Positions 43,047 to 53,293 are shown, counted from the stretch's first letter. The stretch: DNA of 64,000 bases from Leisingera coralii (GCF_049056525.1 NZ_JBHUPT010000006.1:10321-74320); one strand, 5' to 3'. Made by a program: numbers and translations. Notes: a model not told the origin generated them from the sequence alone.

Positions 43047-44153
43047 ATGGCACTCTCCCCCCTGAACCAGCGCCGCTGGAACAATTTCCGCAAGAACAAG
43101 CGCGCCTTCTGGTCGCTGATCATCTTTACCGTGCTGTTCACGCTGTCGCTGTTTGCCGAGTTCATCGCCAACGACAAGCCGATCCTGGTGAGCTACCGCG
43201 GCGAGCTCTACACGCCTGTGTTCAAGTTCTACCCGGAGACCCAGTTCGGCGGCGACTTCCGTACCGAGGCGATCTACAGCGATCCTGAGGTCGAATGCCT
43301 GATCCGCTCCGGCGGGGTCGAGGACTGTTTTGACGAGCCTGAGGCGATCCTAGAGGAGATCTCTGCAGGCACCTATGCCGCGGAGGGGTTTGAGAAGGGC
43401 TGGACCCTCTGGCCGCCGATCCCCTACAGCTACAACACCACCGTCGACCGCCCGGGCGCGGCGCCGCTGCCGCCCAACGGCCAGAACCTCTTGGGCACCG
43501 ACGACACCAAGCGCGACGTGCTGGCGCGGGTGATCCACGGTTTCCGCCTGTCGATCCTGTTCACCCTGATCGTGACCGGCGCCGCCACGGTGCTGGGCAT
43601 CCTGGCGGGGGCGGTGCAGGGCTATTTCGGCGGCTGGCTGGACCTGGTGTTCCAGCGCATCATCGAGATCTGGAGCTCCACTCCGACGCTTTACGTGATC
43701 ATCATCATGTTTGCGATCCTGGGGCGCAGTTTCTGGCTCTTGGTGTTCCTGATGGTGCTGTTCGGCTGGACCGCGCTGGTTGGCGTGGTCAGGGCCGAGT
43801 TCCTGCGCGCCCGCAATCTGGAATACGTCCGCGCCGCCAAGGCGCTGGGGGTCGGCAACACGACCATCATGTTCCGCCACATGCTGCCCAATGCGATGGT
43901 GGCGACGCTGACCATGCTGCCCTTCATCGTGACCGGCACCATCTCGGCGCTGGCGGGATTGGATTTCCTCGGCTTCGGCCTGCCGTCCTCGGCGCCGTCT
44001 CTGGGCGAGCTGACGCTTCAGGCCAAGCAGAACCTGGAGGCGCCCTGGCTGGCCTTCACCGCCTTCTTCACCTTCGCCATCATGCTGTCGCTGCTGGTCT
44101 TCATCTTTGAAGGCGTGCGCGATGCCTTTGATCCGAGGAAGACGTTTTCATGA
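43047..44153 (+). CDS. yejE: ABC transporter permease YejE
   Basis: A 368-residue second permease. N-terminal FRKNKRAFWSLIIFTVLFTL and a large periplasmic insertion (about 45-150; YRGELYTPVFKFYPETQFGG) are specific to YejE. The EAA loop is VRAAKALGVGNTTIMFRHML, and the last helix ends GVRDAFDPRKTF. Partner of YejB in the membrane channel. A GC fold-back repeat follows before yejF. Confidence 0.94.
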   Translation: MALSPLNQRRWNNFRKNKRAFWSLIIFTVLFTLSLFAEFIANDKPILVSYRGELYTPVFKFYPETQFGGDFRTEAIYSDPEVECLIRSGGVEDCFDEPEAILEEISAGTYAAEGFEKGWTLWPPIPYSYNTTVDRPGAAPLPPNGQNLLGTDDTKRDVLARVIHGFRLSILFTLIVTGAATVLGILAGAVQGYFGGWLDLVFQRIIEIWSSTPTLYVIIIMFAILGRSFWLLVFLMVLFGWTALVGVVRAEFLRARNLEYVRAAKALGVGNTTIMFRHMLPNAMVATLTMLPFIVTGTISALAGLDFLGFGLPSSAPSLGELTLQAKQNLEAPWLAFTAFFTFAIMLSLLVFIFEGVRDAFDPRKTFS

Positions 44154-44168
44154 GTGTGCGTTCCACTA

Positions 44169-44235
44169 GGATCGCCCCCGGCCCGAGGGTGGGGGCAAAT
44201 CGCCCCCGCCCTGGGGGGCGGGTCGGGGGCGATCC
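44169..44235. repeat. GC fold-back repeat inside the yej operon (copy F1)
   Basis: Outer arms GGATCGCCCCCGGCCC (44169-44184) and GGGTCGGGGGCGATCC (44220-44235) pair with one mismatch; an inner GGGGGC/GCCCCC stem surrounds AAATC. A related structure with the same order of blocks lies between ccoH and ccoI (61427-61486). It fills the 142-bp gap between yejE and yejF. Confidence 0.75.
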
Positions 44236-44295
44236 GGGCTGCTGCGCACCCCGGGGGACTTTCTTCGAAACGACTGCATACTTTTGGGCATTCTA

Positions 44296-45888
<1,593 letters not shown>

Positions 45889-45937
45889 GCCCTTGGGGTT
45901 GCGTGTATTTTCACTGTTTTGAGTGCGCGCATAGGGT

Positions 45938-45988
45938 GCATAATTTTTAATAAGTTTAAAATACCGCAAAATTATGCGAAAATACCGC
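45938..45988. promoter_or_regulatory. AT-rich promoter region with inverted and direct repeats
   Basis: A perfect inverted repeat GCATAATTTT (45938-45947) / AAAATTATGC (45968-45977), and a direct repeat AAAATACCGC at 45958-45967 and 45979-45988. The two direct copies start 21 bp apart, about two helical turns. The array ends one base before the first possible start codon of the LuxR gene. Confidence 0.65.
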
Positions 45989-45989
45989 C

Positions 45990-46733
45990 ATGCAGAAAAG
46001 TGGAATGGATCTTTACGAAAGATTCATGTCGGCACGGACCAGCGCTGACCGGTGGCGTGTTGCAAACGAGGTCATGGCCTCGCTTGGCGCCACCGCCCTG
46101 AACGTGGCTGAGGTTGAAATCAAAACCTGCAGGCTTCTTTGGATGAGAAGCAGCATGACCAGCGAATTCCTGACCGAGTATTCAAGGCAGAAATTCTACG
46201 AAGTGGATCAGTTTGTTGCTGAAATCGGCCAGCCTTTGTACCCGTCCCTGCACATAACGGGCACTTTGGAACGCGCCACGGCGCCAAGCCAGCGGCATTT
46301 GGACTTCAATTGGACAACCTGGGATATGGGATACACGCTGGGGTATGCCATGCGGTTTGCAGGGGCCAGTCCGGACACCAGCAAGACAGTGGTATTCTGC
46401 GCCGGCGAAAAGGCGTCGGAATTCACCGAGGAGCAGTTCGCGAAGATCCGGCAGGCGGGAACGGCTGTCGCCGCATTTATCACCGCGCCGGGCAAGGGAG
46501 AGGAAGATCTCGACCTGTCCGGCCAGGGGGCCGGGAAAGCTTTGTCAGGCCGGGAGAAGCAGGTTCTGGCTTTGCTGGCGGCGGGCTACTTGAATACCCG
46601 TATTGCACATGAGCTGGGCATCGCCGAGGTCACCGTCCGCAAGACCTTGCTGTCCGCCCGGAAGAAGCTGGGCGCCAAGACGCGTGAGGAGGCGCTCGCC
46701 ATTGCTGTCAAGGCGGGGCTGCTGGACTTCTGA
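45990..46733 (+). CDS. LuxR-family transcriptional regulator, solo
   Basis: A 247-residue regulator with an autoinducer-binding-like N-terminal domain (about 10-165) and a C-terminal LuxR helix-turn-helix (about 182-244; LSGREKQVLALLAAGYLNTR, LGIAEVTVRKTLLSARKKLG). Some pocket positions look retained (FYEVDQFVAEIG for the Y-x-x-D region, though the Pro after Asp is Gln; WDMGYTLGYAMRF). No luxI-type synthase lies in the window, so it is a solo LuxR that may sense its own, a foreign or a non-AHL ligand. The start may be 45990 or 46005; the latter has GTGGA close by. Confidence 0.85.
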   Translation: MQKSGMDLYERFMSARTSADRWRVANEVMASLGATALNVAEVEIKTCRLLWMRSSMTSEFLTEYSRQKFYEVDQFVAEIGQPLYPSLHITGTLERATAPSQRHLDFNWTTWDMGYTLGYAMRFAGASPDTSKTVVFCAGEKASEFTEEQFAKIRQAGTAVAAFITAPGKGEEDLDLSGQGAGKALSGREKQVLALLAAGYLNTRIAHELGIAEVTVRKTLLSARKKLGAKTREEALAIAVKAGLLDF

Positions 46734-47018
46734 AAGAGGCCGGGAATGGGGATCCCGGCCTCGGCTTCAATGATCTGGTGCTGAAAAGCGGGTGCCGTCC
46801 TGTGCCCCAGGGCCAGGCGGGTGGAGACCACCCGGTACGGCGGACCGCAACTTGAGTACAGCTGCAGCCCTGCGGGTGCTTCGGGAGGAACAAAGCCCGC
46901 AGACGCGGAGAAGCCCTTTCTGCGCGGCGATGGGGAAGCCCGAAGAACAGTTTCACTGTGCAGGCGGCGGGAAGCCTTTGCCACCTATCGATTTCGATAA
47001 GTCCCGCTGGCCGGGCAG
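46734..47018. other. intergenic region with a hairpin, no gene
   Basis: A 9-bp stem AGGCCGGGA/TCCCGGCCT (46737-46761, 7-nt loop) follows the LuxR stop codon but lacks a T run. A short palindrome TATCGA-TT-TCGATA lies near 46985-46998. The rest shows no coding potential. The region separates convergent LuxR and hemN. Confidence 0.55.
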
Positions 47019-48374
47019 TCAGATCGCAGGGCTATGCCCGGCCTTGCTCAGCTCATAGGCGTCAAGGCTGCGGGCAATCATCCGGGTCAGCGGCCGAGCC
47101 TCCTGCCTGATCTCCAGACCCGCGGGCGACAGCTCCAGCATCCCCGGGAAGGCTGCCGCGGTGCCGCGCAGCAGGGCTTCGAGCCGGGCCGGAGAGACAT
47201 CGAAGCGGGACAGGATCTCCTGGCGGCAGATCCGGAAGTCGCACATCAGCGCCTCGATCAGCCGCGCCCGCAGCAGGTCCTCGCCCTGGAACGCATGGCC
47301 GCGGGCGGTGGCAAACCGGCCTGCGCGGATGGCGCGGATGTAGTCCGACGTGCCGGGGGCGTTCTGGGCGTAGCCTTGCGGGAACCGCGAAATGGCGGAG
47401 GCGCCGATGCCGATCAGCACGTCGGCCGGATCGTCGGTGTAGCCCTGGAAGTTGCGCCGCAGCCGGCCGCTGCGCTGGGCAATGGCCAGCCCGTCTTCGG
47501 GCCGCGCGAAATGGTCGATGCCGATCTCCCGGTAGCCATCCCACAAGAACAGCTGGCGGGCGGTCTCGAACAGCTCCAGCCGGGCCTCCGGCGTCGGCAG
47601 CGTGTCGGAACGGATCATGCTTTGCCGCCCGGCCATCCAGGGCACATGGGCATAGCCATAGACGGCCACCCGATCGGGTGTGAGCGACAACAGCTTCTGC
47701 ACGCTTTCGGTCATCCGCTCCGGGGTCTGATGCGGCAGCCCGAACAGGATATCGGCATTGAGGCTGCCGATCCCGTGCGACCGCAGCATGTCGATGGCCT
47801 GCTTGGTGGTCTCGAAACTCTGGATCCGGCCGATCGCCTGCTGGATGGTGCTGTCGAAATCCTGCACCCCGACAGAGGCGCGGTTCATGCCCGCCTGGGC
47901 CAGCGCATCCAGGCGCCGGTCGCCGACCTCGTTCGGGTCGATCTCCACCGAGAACTCCGCATAGGGCGCCAGCGGCAACGCTTCGGTGACCGCCGCCGCC
48001 AGATCCCGGATCTGTTCCGCGTTCAGCAGGGTCGGGGTGCCGCCGCCCCAATGCAGGCGCGACAGGGTGATGCCGTCGGGCAGCTGCTGCCGGAGCAGGG
48101 CGATTTCCGCCTTCAGAACCTCCACATAGGCCGCCACGGGCGCGTCCGACTGGGTGCCCTGGGTGCGGCAGGCGCAGAACCAGCACAACCTGCGGCAGAA
48201 TGGCACATGCACATACAGGGAGATGCTGTTGCCCGCGGGAATGCCGGACATCCAACTGGAAAACCGTGCGGAATCGGTCGATTTGCCAAAATGCGGCGCT
48301 GTCGGGTAACTGGTATAGCGCGGCACTTTGGCGTCAAACAAACCGAGTTTGGCCAATTGAGCTTTCTGATCCAT
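47019..48374 (-). CDS. hemN: oxygen-independent coproporphyrinogen III oxidase
   Basis: A 451-residue radical-SAM enzyme converting coproporphyrinogen III to protoporphyrinogen IX without oxygen. The [4Fe-4S] motif is Cys60-x3-Cys64-x2-Cys67 with Cys69 following (FCRRLCWFCAC), preceded by PRYTSYPTAPHF as in true HemN. HWGGGTPTLL and SVEIDPNE bind SAM. The C-terminal HemN domain is complete. The promoter shares an FNR box with fnrL 36 bp upstream of the start, so it should be induced under low oxygen, supplying haem for the cbb3 oxidase. Confidence 0.96.
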   Translation of the reverse strand: MDQKAQLAKLGLFDAKVPRYTSYPTAPHFGKSTDSARFSSWMSGIPAGNSISLYVHVPFCRRLCWFCACRTQGTQSDAPVAAYVEVLKAEIALLRQQLPDGITLSRLHWGGGTPTLLNAEQIRDLAAAVTEALPLAPYAEFSVEIDPNEVGDRRLDALAQAGMNRASVGVQDFDSTIQQAIGRIQSFETTKQAIDMLRSHGIGSLNADILFGLPHQTPERMTESVQKLLSLTPDRVAVYGYAHVPWMAGRQSMIRSDTLPTPEARLELFETARQLFLWDGYREIGIDHFARPEDGLAIAQRSGRLRRNFQGYTDDPADVLIGIGASAISRFPQGYAQNAPGTSDYIRAIRAGRFATARGHAFQGEDLLRARLIEALMCDFRICRQEILSRFDVSPARLEALLRGTAAAFPGMLELSPAGLEIRQEARPLTRMIARSLDAYELSKAGHSPAI

Positions 48375-48409
48375 TCCATTACCGTTAAGGGAGCGCGCGA
48401 GCCCAAGCC

Positions 48410-48423
48410 TTGACCCAGATCAA
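48410..48423. promoter_or_regulatory. FNR box between hemN and fnrL
   Basis: TTGACCCAGATCAA, matching TTGAT-N4-ATCAA with one change. It lies 36 bp before hemN and 12 bp before the fnrL start, so it fits activation of hemN and possible repression (autoregulation) of fnrL. Confidence 0.85.
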
Positions 48424-48435
48424 CCGGACCCCCAA

Positions 48436-49176
48436 ATGAACGCTCCTATCCTGTCACAGTCCAGATGCGGGGACTGCCCGATCCGCCACCGTGCCGTCTG
48501 CGCACGCTGCAATGCGGATGAACTGGAGGAGCTGGACGCCATCAAGTACTACCGCACCTATGAGGCGGGGCAGCCGATCATCTGGTCGGGCGACGTGATG
48601 AATTTCGTCGGCTCGGTCGTCTCGGGCATTGCCTCGCTGACCCAGACGATGGAGGACGGGCGCACCCAGATGGTGGGACTACTGCTGCCCAGCGATTTTG
48701 TCGGCCGCCCGGGCCGCGAAGGCGCGGCTTACGATGTGGCGGCAACCACCGATGTGGTGATGTGCTGCTTCCGCAAGAAGCCGTTCGAGGAACTGATGGA
48801 GCGCACTCCGCATATCGCACACCGGCTGCTGGAGATGACGCTGGACGAACTGGACGCGGCGCGGGAGTGGATGCTGGTTTTGGGCCGCAAGACCGCGCGC
48901 GAGAAAATCGCGAGCCTCCTGGCCATCATCGCCCGCCGCGATGCAACACTGACGCCGGGCGGTGCCACCAACCGGATGGTGTTCGACCTGCCGCTGACCC
49001 GCGAGGCGATGGCCGACTACCTCGGCCTGACGCTGGAAACCGTGAGCCGCCAGATCTCGGCGCTCAAGAAGGACGGCATCATCGAGCTCGAGGGCAAGCG
49101 GCATGTGACCGTGCCCGACATGCGCCGCCTGATGGAAGAGGCCGGCGACGACAGCGACGGCGGCTTCCTGGGCTGA
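48436..49176 (+). CDS. fnrL: Crp/Fnr-family oxygen-responsive regulator FnrL
   Basis: A 246-residue FNR-type regulator. N-terminal Cys11, Cys14, Cys22 and Cys25 (CGDC then CARC), with Cys110/Cys111 internally, can ligate the oxygen-labile [4Fe-4S] cluster. The cNMP-type domain spans about 30-150, and the recognition helix has the FNR signature ETVSRQ (about 199-204). It should activate microaerobic and anaerobic genes at TTGAT-N4-ATCAA sites; four such sites occur in this window. Divergent from hemN. Confidence 0.95.
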   Translation: MNAPILSQSRCGDCPIRHRAVCARCNADELEELDAIKYYRTYEAGQPIIWSGDVMNFVGSVVSGIASLTQTMEDGRTQMVGLLLPSDFVGRPGREGAAYDVAATTDVVMCCFRKKPFEELMERTPHIAHRLLEMTLDELDAAREWMLVLGRKTAREKIASLLAIIARRDATLTPGGATNRMVFDLPLTREAMADYLGLTLETVSRQISALKKDGIIELEGKRHVTVPDMRRLMEEAGDDSDGGFLG

Positions 49177-49309
49177 CCAGGCGCGCGGCTATTCCACTTA
49201 TTGCCTGATCCAGCTGCATCAAGGCTGGGCTGCGTCCTCTGAGCGGGCGCAGCTTTGCGTCGATGCCGCGGGTTGAGCTGAACTGCACGCAGGGCAGGCT
49301 TTCCGCCCG

Positions 49310-49449
49310 GGCGGGGAGCTCCCGCGCCCGCGCGTGCCCGGCTGCGCCGGACCCGCTGGCGGCCTTGGGCCCGGCACCGCGCAGCGGTGCCATGCCCAAC
49401 GGGAGGAAGCCCTTCTGCCAGGAAAGGGCGGACGACGGGCGGGAGAGCC
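49310..49449 (+). repeat. GC-rich mosaic intergenic repeat, copy D (longest)
   Basis: The most complete copy: GGAGCTCCCGCGCCCGCG, a GTGCCCGGCTGCGCCGGA hairpin, GGCGGCCTTGGGCCCGGCAC, CATGCCCAACGGGAGGAAGC, and GACGGGCGGGAGAGCC at the end. Copies A and B match its second half, copies C and E its first half. It fills most of the 379-bp gap between fnrL and the GlsB/YeaQ gene; no gene is visible there. Confidence 0.7.
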
Positions 49450-49555
49450 TCTGCGCGGATTGGCAGAGATCCGTTCCCCGGGTGCCCCGAACCCCGGGCG
49501 TGACCCGGTAAGAGGACTGTGGTCTACTGGCCGCATCACAAAAGCGGAGGCGGCA

Positions 49556-49813
49556 ATGCAGTTTGGAAGCGTGATCGGGATGCTGATCATCGGAGCCCTG
49601 GCCGGGTGGCTGTCGGGCAAGATCATGCAGGGGCGCGGGTTTGGCCTGTTGGGCAATATCATCGTCGGCGTGGTCGGCGCCTTTCTGGCCGGGACGATCT
49701 TTCCGGCGCTGGGCTTTGCCGCAGGGGGAGGGTTCTTCTGGTCGCTGATCCACGCGACGATCGGCGCGGTGATCCTGCTGTTCCTGATCGGGCTGATCCG
49801 CAAGGCCAGCTAG
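49556..49813 (+). CDS. GlsB/YeaQ/YmgE family stress-response membrane protein
   Basis: An 85-residue inner-membrane protein with three helices, of the transglycosylase-associated (YeaQ/GlsB) family. Hallmarks are IIGALAGWLSGKIMQGRGFG, then LLGNIIVGVVGAFLAG and ATIGAVILLFLIGLIRK. The function is uncertain; relatives are stress-induced. The ATG at 49556 follows GGAGGCGGCA. It lies between fnrL and the convergent uspA gene. Confidence 0.93.
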   Translation: MQFGSVIGMLIIGALAGWLSGKIMQGRGFGLLGNIIVGVVGAFLAGTIFPALGFAAGGGFFWSLIHATIGAVILLFLIGLIRKAS

Positions 49814-49836
49814 GCCGCTCGAGGCCCCGGAACAGA

Positions 49837-49860
49837 AAAGGCGCCCCGCGGGGCGCCTTT
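49837..49860. terminator. bidirectional intrinsic terminator
   Basis: An 11-bp stem AAAGGCGCCCC/GGGGCGCCTTT with a 2-nt loop, between the convergent GlsB/YeaQ and uspA genes. Confidence 0.85.
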
Positions 49861-49893
49861 CTTGTCTGTATCAGTATCAGCTTGCGGCGCGCA

Positions 49894-50733
49894 TCAATGC
49901 GCCATCAGCACCGGGACCGCTGCCTGTTCCAGCATGTTGCGGGTGGCGCCGCCGAGGATCGCCTCGCGGAAACGGGAGTGGCCGTAGGCGCCCATCACGA
50001 TCAGGTCGGCGGCGGTATCCGCCGCATGGCGGTTCAGGATGTCCGATACCCGGGTCAGCGTCTTGCTGAGCACGTCGATCTCGCAGGTGACGCCGTGGCG
50101 GGACAGCATCTGCGCCAGCATGCCGCCCGGATCCGAACGCTCCGGCCCATGCTGCGGCGGGTCGATCACCGCAATACGCACCAGCTCGGCGCCGGTCAGG
50201 AACGGCAGCGACTTGCGGATCGCGGTCATCGCCTCGAGGCTTTCGTTCCAGGCCACCAGCACGGTCTTGGGCCGCCGCAGGGGCTCGCCCTTGTCCGGCA
50301 CCACCAGCACCGGCGCGCGGCCTTCGAACAGGGCCGATTCGACGATCGGCTCGGCCTCGGCGCGCTTGTCCGCGCCATAGGGCTTGCCCAGCACCACCAG
50401 GTCGGAGAACCGCGCATGGCGCGCCACGTGGCGGCCGAGATCGGCGATCTGGGCCACGCCGCTGTCGGTGGCAAAGGGCACGCCCGCCCGCTGCAGCGCC
50501 TCCTCGGCGCCGGCCTGGACCGCTTCGGCCTCTTCCTGCGCGCGGGCCAGGGTTTCCTGCAGCACCATCGCATTGGCGCCAGCGTAGTAATAGCCTGTCT
50601 GGGTGCGGTCGACACCGAGGCAGAGCGCATCGGCATGGGCGCCGAATTCCTCTGCCAGGGCCGCAATTTGCGCCAAAGGCGCCGCTGCGGTTTCCGCAGC
50701 CGTCAGAACGGTAAGCAAGGACTTGTAGGACAT
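49894..50733 (-). CDS. universal stress protein, tandem UspA domains
   Basis: A 279-residue protein with two Usp folds. The second (about 150-279) has the ATP-binding-type motif VMGAYGHSRFREAILGGATR; the first is degenerate (LVVLGKPYG). The start MSYKSLL at 50733 follows GGGAGGTGTC. It diverges from ccoN across an FNR box, an arrangement found at cco loci of Rhodobacterales, so it may share low-oxygen control. Cytoplasmic. Confidence 0.9.
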   Translation of the reverse strand: MSYKSLLTVLTAAETAAAPLAQIAALAEEFGAHADALCLGVDRTQTGYYYAGANAMVLQETLARAQEEAEAVQAGAEEALQRAGVPFATDSGVAQIADLGRHVARHARFSDLVVLGKPYGADKRAEAEPIVESALFEGRAPVLVVPDKGEPLRRPKTVLVAWNESLEAMTAIRKSLPFLTGAELVRIAVIDPPQHGPERSDPGGMLAQMLSRHGVTCEIDVLSKTLTRVSDILNRHAADTAADLIVMGAYGHSRFREAILGGATRNMLEQAAVPVLMAH

Positions 50734-50833
50734 GACACCTCCCGGCGGGGTCTCAGCGCCGCGGGCCCCCATGGCCCCGGCGCGGGGGTTTTCACTGCAC
50801 GGGAAGAAGTGTCACATGTTGCCCGGAAATGTC

Positions 50834-50847
50834 TTGATGCAGATCAA
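50834..50847. promoter_or_regulatory. FNR box between uspA and ccoN
   Basis: TTGATGCAGATCAA, a perfect match to TTGAT-N4-ATCAA, 92 bp before ccoN and 100 bp before uspA. Confidence 0.92.
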
Positions 50848-50939
50848 GGCAGGAGGGAGGCGCGTTTTGCAAGAAGAGCGCGGTCTATTAACGTCCCCGT
50901 ATCCGCAGGATTCGCGGGGGCACGGCAAAGGGACGCAAG

Positions 50940-52550
50940 ATGTCTAACTATATCAAGCTGATAGCGCTTGGTCTGGTCACGCTGTTTGCGATGATCGGTA
51001 CCAATTACGCGCGGGATCTGGCTTACCAGGTGCATGCGGTCATCGTGATGATCGTGGCTGGCGGCCTGTTCCTCTATACTTTGCGCCACACCAATGAGCC
51101 GAAAAAGGCAGTTGTTGGTCTGGAAAATGAGTATTTCGACAGCGTTGTGCGCGCTGGTGCAATTGCAACCGCCTTTTGGGGCGTGGTCGGGTTCCTGGCC
51201 GGGACCTTCATTGCGTTCCAGCTGGCCTTTCCGGCGCTGAATTTCGATTGGGCGCAAGGGTTTGCCAATTTCGGCCGCCTGCGCCCGCTGCATACGTCTG
51301 CAGTGATTTTTGCATTTGGCGGCAACGCGCTGATCGCAACCTCCTTCTATGTGGTGCAGCGGACCTCCGCGGCGCGCCTGTGGGGCGGCAACCTCGCGTG
51401 GTTCGTGTTCTGGGGCTATCAGCTGTTCATCGTGCTGGCGGCAACCGGCTATCTGCTGGGCGGCACCCAGTCCAAGGAATACGCGGAGCCGGAATGGTAC
51501 GTTGACCTGTGGCTGACCATCGTTTGGGTTGCCTACCTGGCCGTGTTCTTGGGCACCATCATCAAGCGCAAGGAGCCGCACATCTACGTGGCGAACTGGT
51601 TCTACCTGTCGTTCATCGTCACCGTCGCCATGCTGCATCTGGTCAACAACGCGACCATTCCGGTGTCGATCTGGGGCTCCAAGTCGGTGATCGTCTGGCC
51701 CGGCGTGCAGGATGCGATGGTGCAGTGGTGGTACGGGCACAACGCCGTGGGCTTCTTCCTGACCGCAGGCTTCCTGGGCATGATGTACTACTTCATCCCG
51801 AAGCAGGCCGAGCGTCCCGTGTTCTCCTACAAGCTGTCGATCATCCACTTCTGGGCGCTGATCTTCCTGTACATCTGGGCCGGTCCGCACCACCTGCACT
51901 ACACCGCGCTGCCGGACTGGGCCTCGACCCTCGGCATGGTGTTCTCGGTGATCCTGTGGATGCCCAGCTGGGGCGGCATGATCAACGGCCTGATGACCCT
52001 GTCGGGCGCCTGGGACAAGCTGCGCACCGACCCGGTGATCCGGATGATGGTGATCTCCGTCGGCTTCTACGGCATGTCCACCTTCGAAGGCCCGATGATG
52101 TCGATCCGCGCAGTGAACTCGCTGAGCCACTACACCGACTGGACCATCGGCCACGTGCATTCCGGCGCGCTCGGCTGGAACGGCATGATCACCTTTGGCG
52201 CGCTGTACTACCTGGTGCCGGTGCTGTGGAAGCGTGAGCGTCTGTACTCGCTCAGCCTGGTGTCCTGGCACTTCTGGCTCGCCACCATCGGCATCGTGCT
52301 CTACGCCGCGTCGATGTGGGTGACCGGTATCATGGAAGGCCTGATGTGGCGCGAAGTGGACGCCAACGGCTTCCTGGTGAACTCCTTTGCCGACACCGTC
52401 GCAGCGAAGTTCCCGATGTATGTGGTGCGCGGTCTGGGCGGGGTCCTGTTCCTCGCGGGGTCGATCATCATGTGCTACAACCTGTGGATGACCGTCCGCC
52501 GGGCCCCGGCCAAAGAGGCCAGCCTGTCGGTTCAGGTCCCGGCTGAATAA
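50940..52550 (+). CDS. ccoN: cytochrome c oxidase, cbb3-type, subunit I
   Basis: A 536-residue catalytic subunit of the cbb3 oxidase, with about 12-14 transmembrane helices carrying haem b, haem b3 and CuB. Family segments are FGRLRPLHTSAVIFAFGGNA (low-spin haem His), VQWWYGHNAVGFFLTAGFLG (CuB His and Tyr), WAGPHHLHYTALPDW (paired CuB histidines) and DWTIGHVHSGALGWNG (haem histidines). It reduces O2 to water with high affinity and pumps protons. First gene of ccoNOQP, downstream of a perfect FNR box. Confidence 0.97.
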   Translation: MSNYIKLIALGLVTLFAMIGTNYARDLAYQVHAVIVMIVAGGLFLYTLRHTNEPKKAVVGLENEYFDSVVRAGAIATAFWGVVGFLAGTFIAFQLAFPALNFDWAQGFANFGRLRPLHTSAVIFAFGGNALIATSFYVVQRTSAARLWGGNLAWFVFWGYQLFIVLAATGYLLGGTQSKEYAEPEWYVDLWLTIVWVAYLAVFLGTIIKRKEPHIYVANWFYLSFIVTVAMLHLVNNATIPVSIWGSKSVIVWPGVQDAMVQWWYGHNAVGFFLTAGFLGMMYYFIPKQAERPVFSYKLSIIHFWALIFLYIWAGPHHLHYTALPDWASTLGMVFSVILWMPSWGGMINGLMTLSGAWDKLRTDPVIRMMVISVGFYGMSTFEGPMMSIRAVNSLSHYTDWTIGHVHSGALGWNGMITFGALYYLVPVLWKRERLYSLSLVSWHFWLATIGIVLYAASMWVTGIMEGLMWREVDANGFLVNSFADTVAAKFPMYVVRGLGGVLFLAGSIIMCYNLWMTVRRAPAKEASLSVQVPAE

Positions 52551-52564
52551 GGAGGGCCGGAGCA

Positions 52565-53293
52565 ATGGCAATTCTCGACAAACATAAGATCCTCGAGACC
52601 AACGCGACCCTCCTGCTGATCTGCAGCTTCCTGGTCGTGACCATCGGCGGACTGGTGCAAATCGCACCGCTGTTCTACCTGGAAAACACCATCGAGGAGG
52701 TGGAGGGCATGCGTCCCTACACCCCGCTCGAACTGGCGGGCCGCGAGGTCTACATCCGGGAAGGCTGCTATGTCTGCCACAGCCAGATGATCCGTCCGAT
52801 GCGCGACGAGGTCGAACGCTACGGCCACTACTCGCTGGCGGCGGAATCGATGTACGACCGCCCGTTCCAGTGGGGCTCCAAGCGGACCGGGCCGGACCTG
52901 GCCCGGGTGGGCGGCCGCTACTCGGATGAGTGGCACGTCGACCACCTGCGCGACCCGCAGGCCGTGGTGCCGGAATCGGTGATGCCGAAATACGGCTTCC
53001 TCGAAGAGAAGAAGATCGACGGCAAATACATCGGCGACATCATGGCCACCAACGCCATGCTGGGCACGCCCTACAGCGAGGAGATGGTCGAGGCCGCACA
53101 GGCCGACTTCCGCGCCCAGGCGGATCCGGACAGCGACTTTGACGGGCTGCTGGAGCGCTATGGCGACAAGGTCAACGTGCGCAACTTCGACGGCCAGCCG
53201 GGTGTCTCCGAGGCCGATGCGCTGATCGCCTATCTGCAGATGCTGGGCACGCTGGTCGACTTCTCGACCTTCACCCCGGATGCAAGCCGGTAA
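52565..53293 (+). CDS. ccoO: cytochrome c oxidase, cbb3-type, subunit II
   Basis: A 242-residue monohaem cytochrome c subunit anchored by an N-terminal helix (about 12-35). The haem site is Cys68-Tyr-Val-Cys71-His72 (EGCYVCHSQM), and the axial Met is in ESVMPKYGF. It passes electrons from CcoP to CcoN. The ribosome-binding site GGAGGGCCGG precedes the ATG, 14 bp after ccoN. Confidence 0.97.
   Translation: MAILDKHKILETNATLLLICSFLVVTIGGLVQIAPLFYLENTIEEVEGMRPYTPLELAGREVYIREGCYVCHSQMIRPMRDEVERYGHYSLAAESMYDRPFQWGSKRTGPDLARVGGRYSDEWHVDHLRDPQAVVPESVMPKYGFLEEKKIDGKYIGDIMATNAMLGTPYSEEMVEAAQADFRAQADPDSDFDGLLERYGDKVNVRNFDGQPGVSEADALIAYLQMLGTLVDFSTFTPDASR

Noticed and set aside
50844..52667. 607-codon open frame on the minus strand opposite ccoN
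   Set aside because: A shadow of a highly conserved oxidase gene; composition is artefactual.
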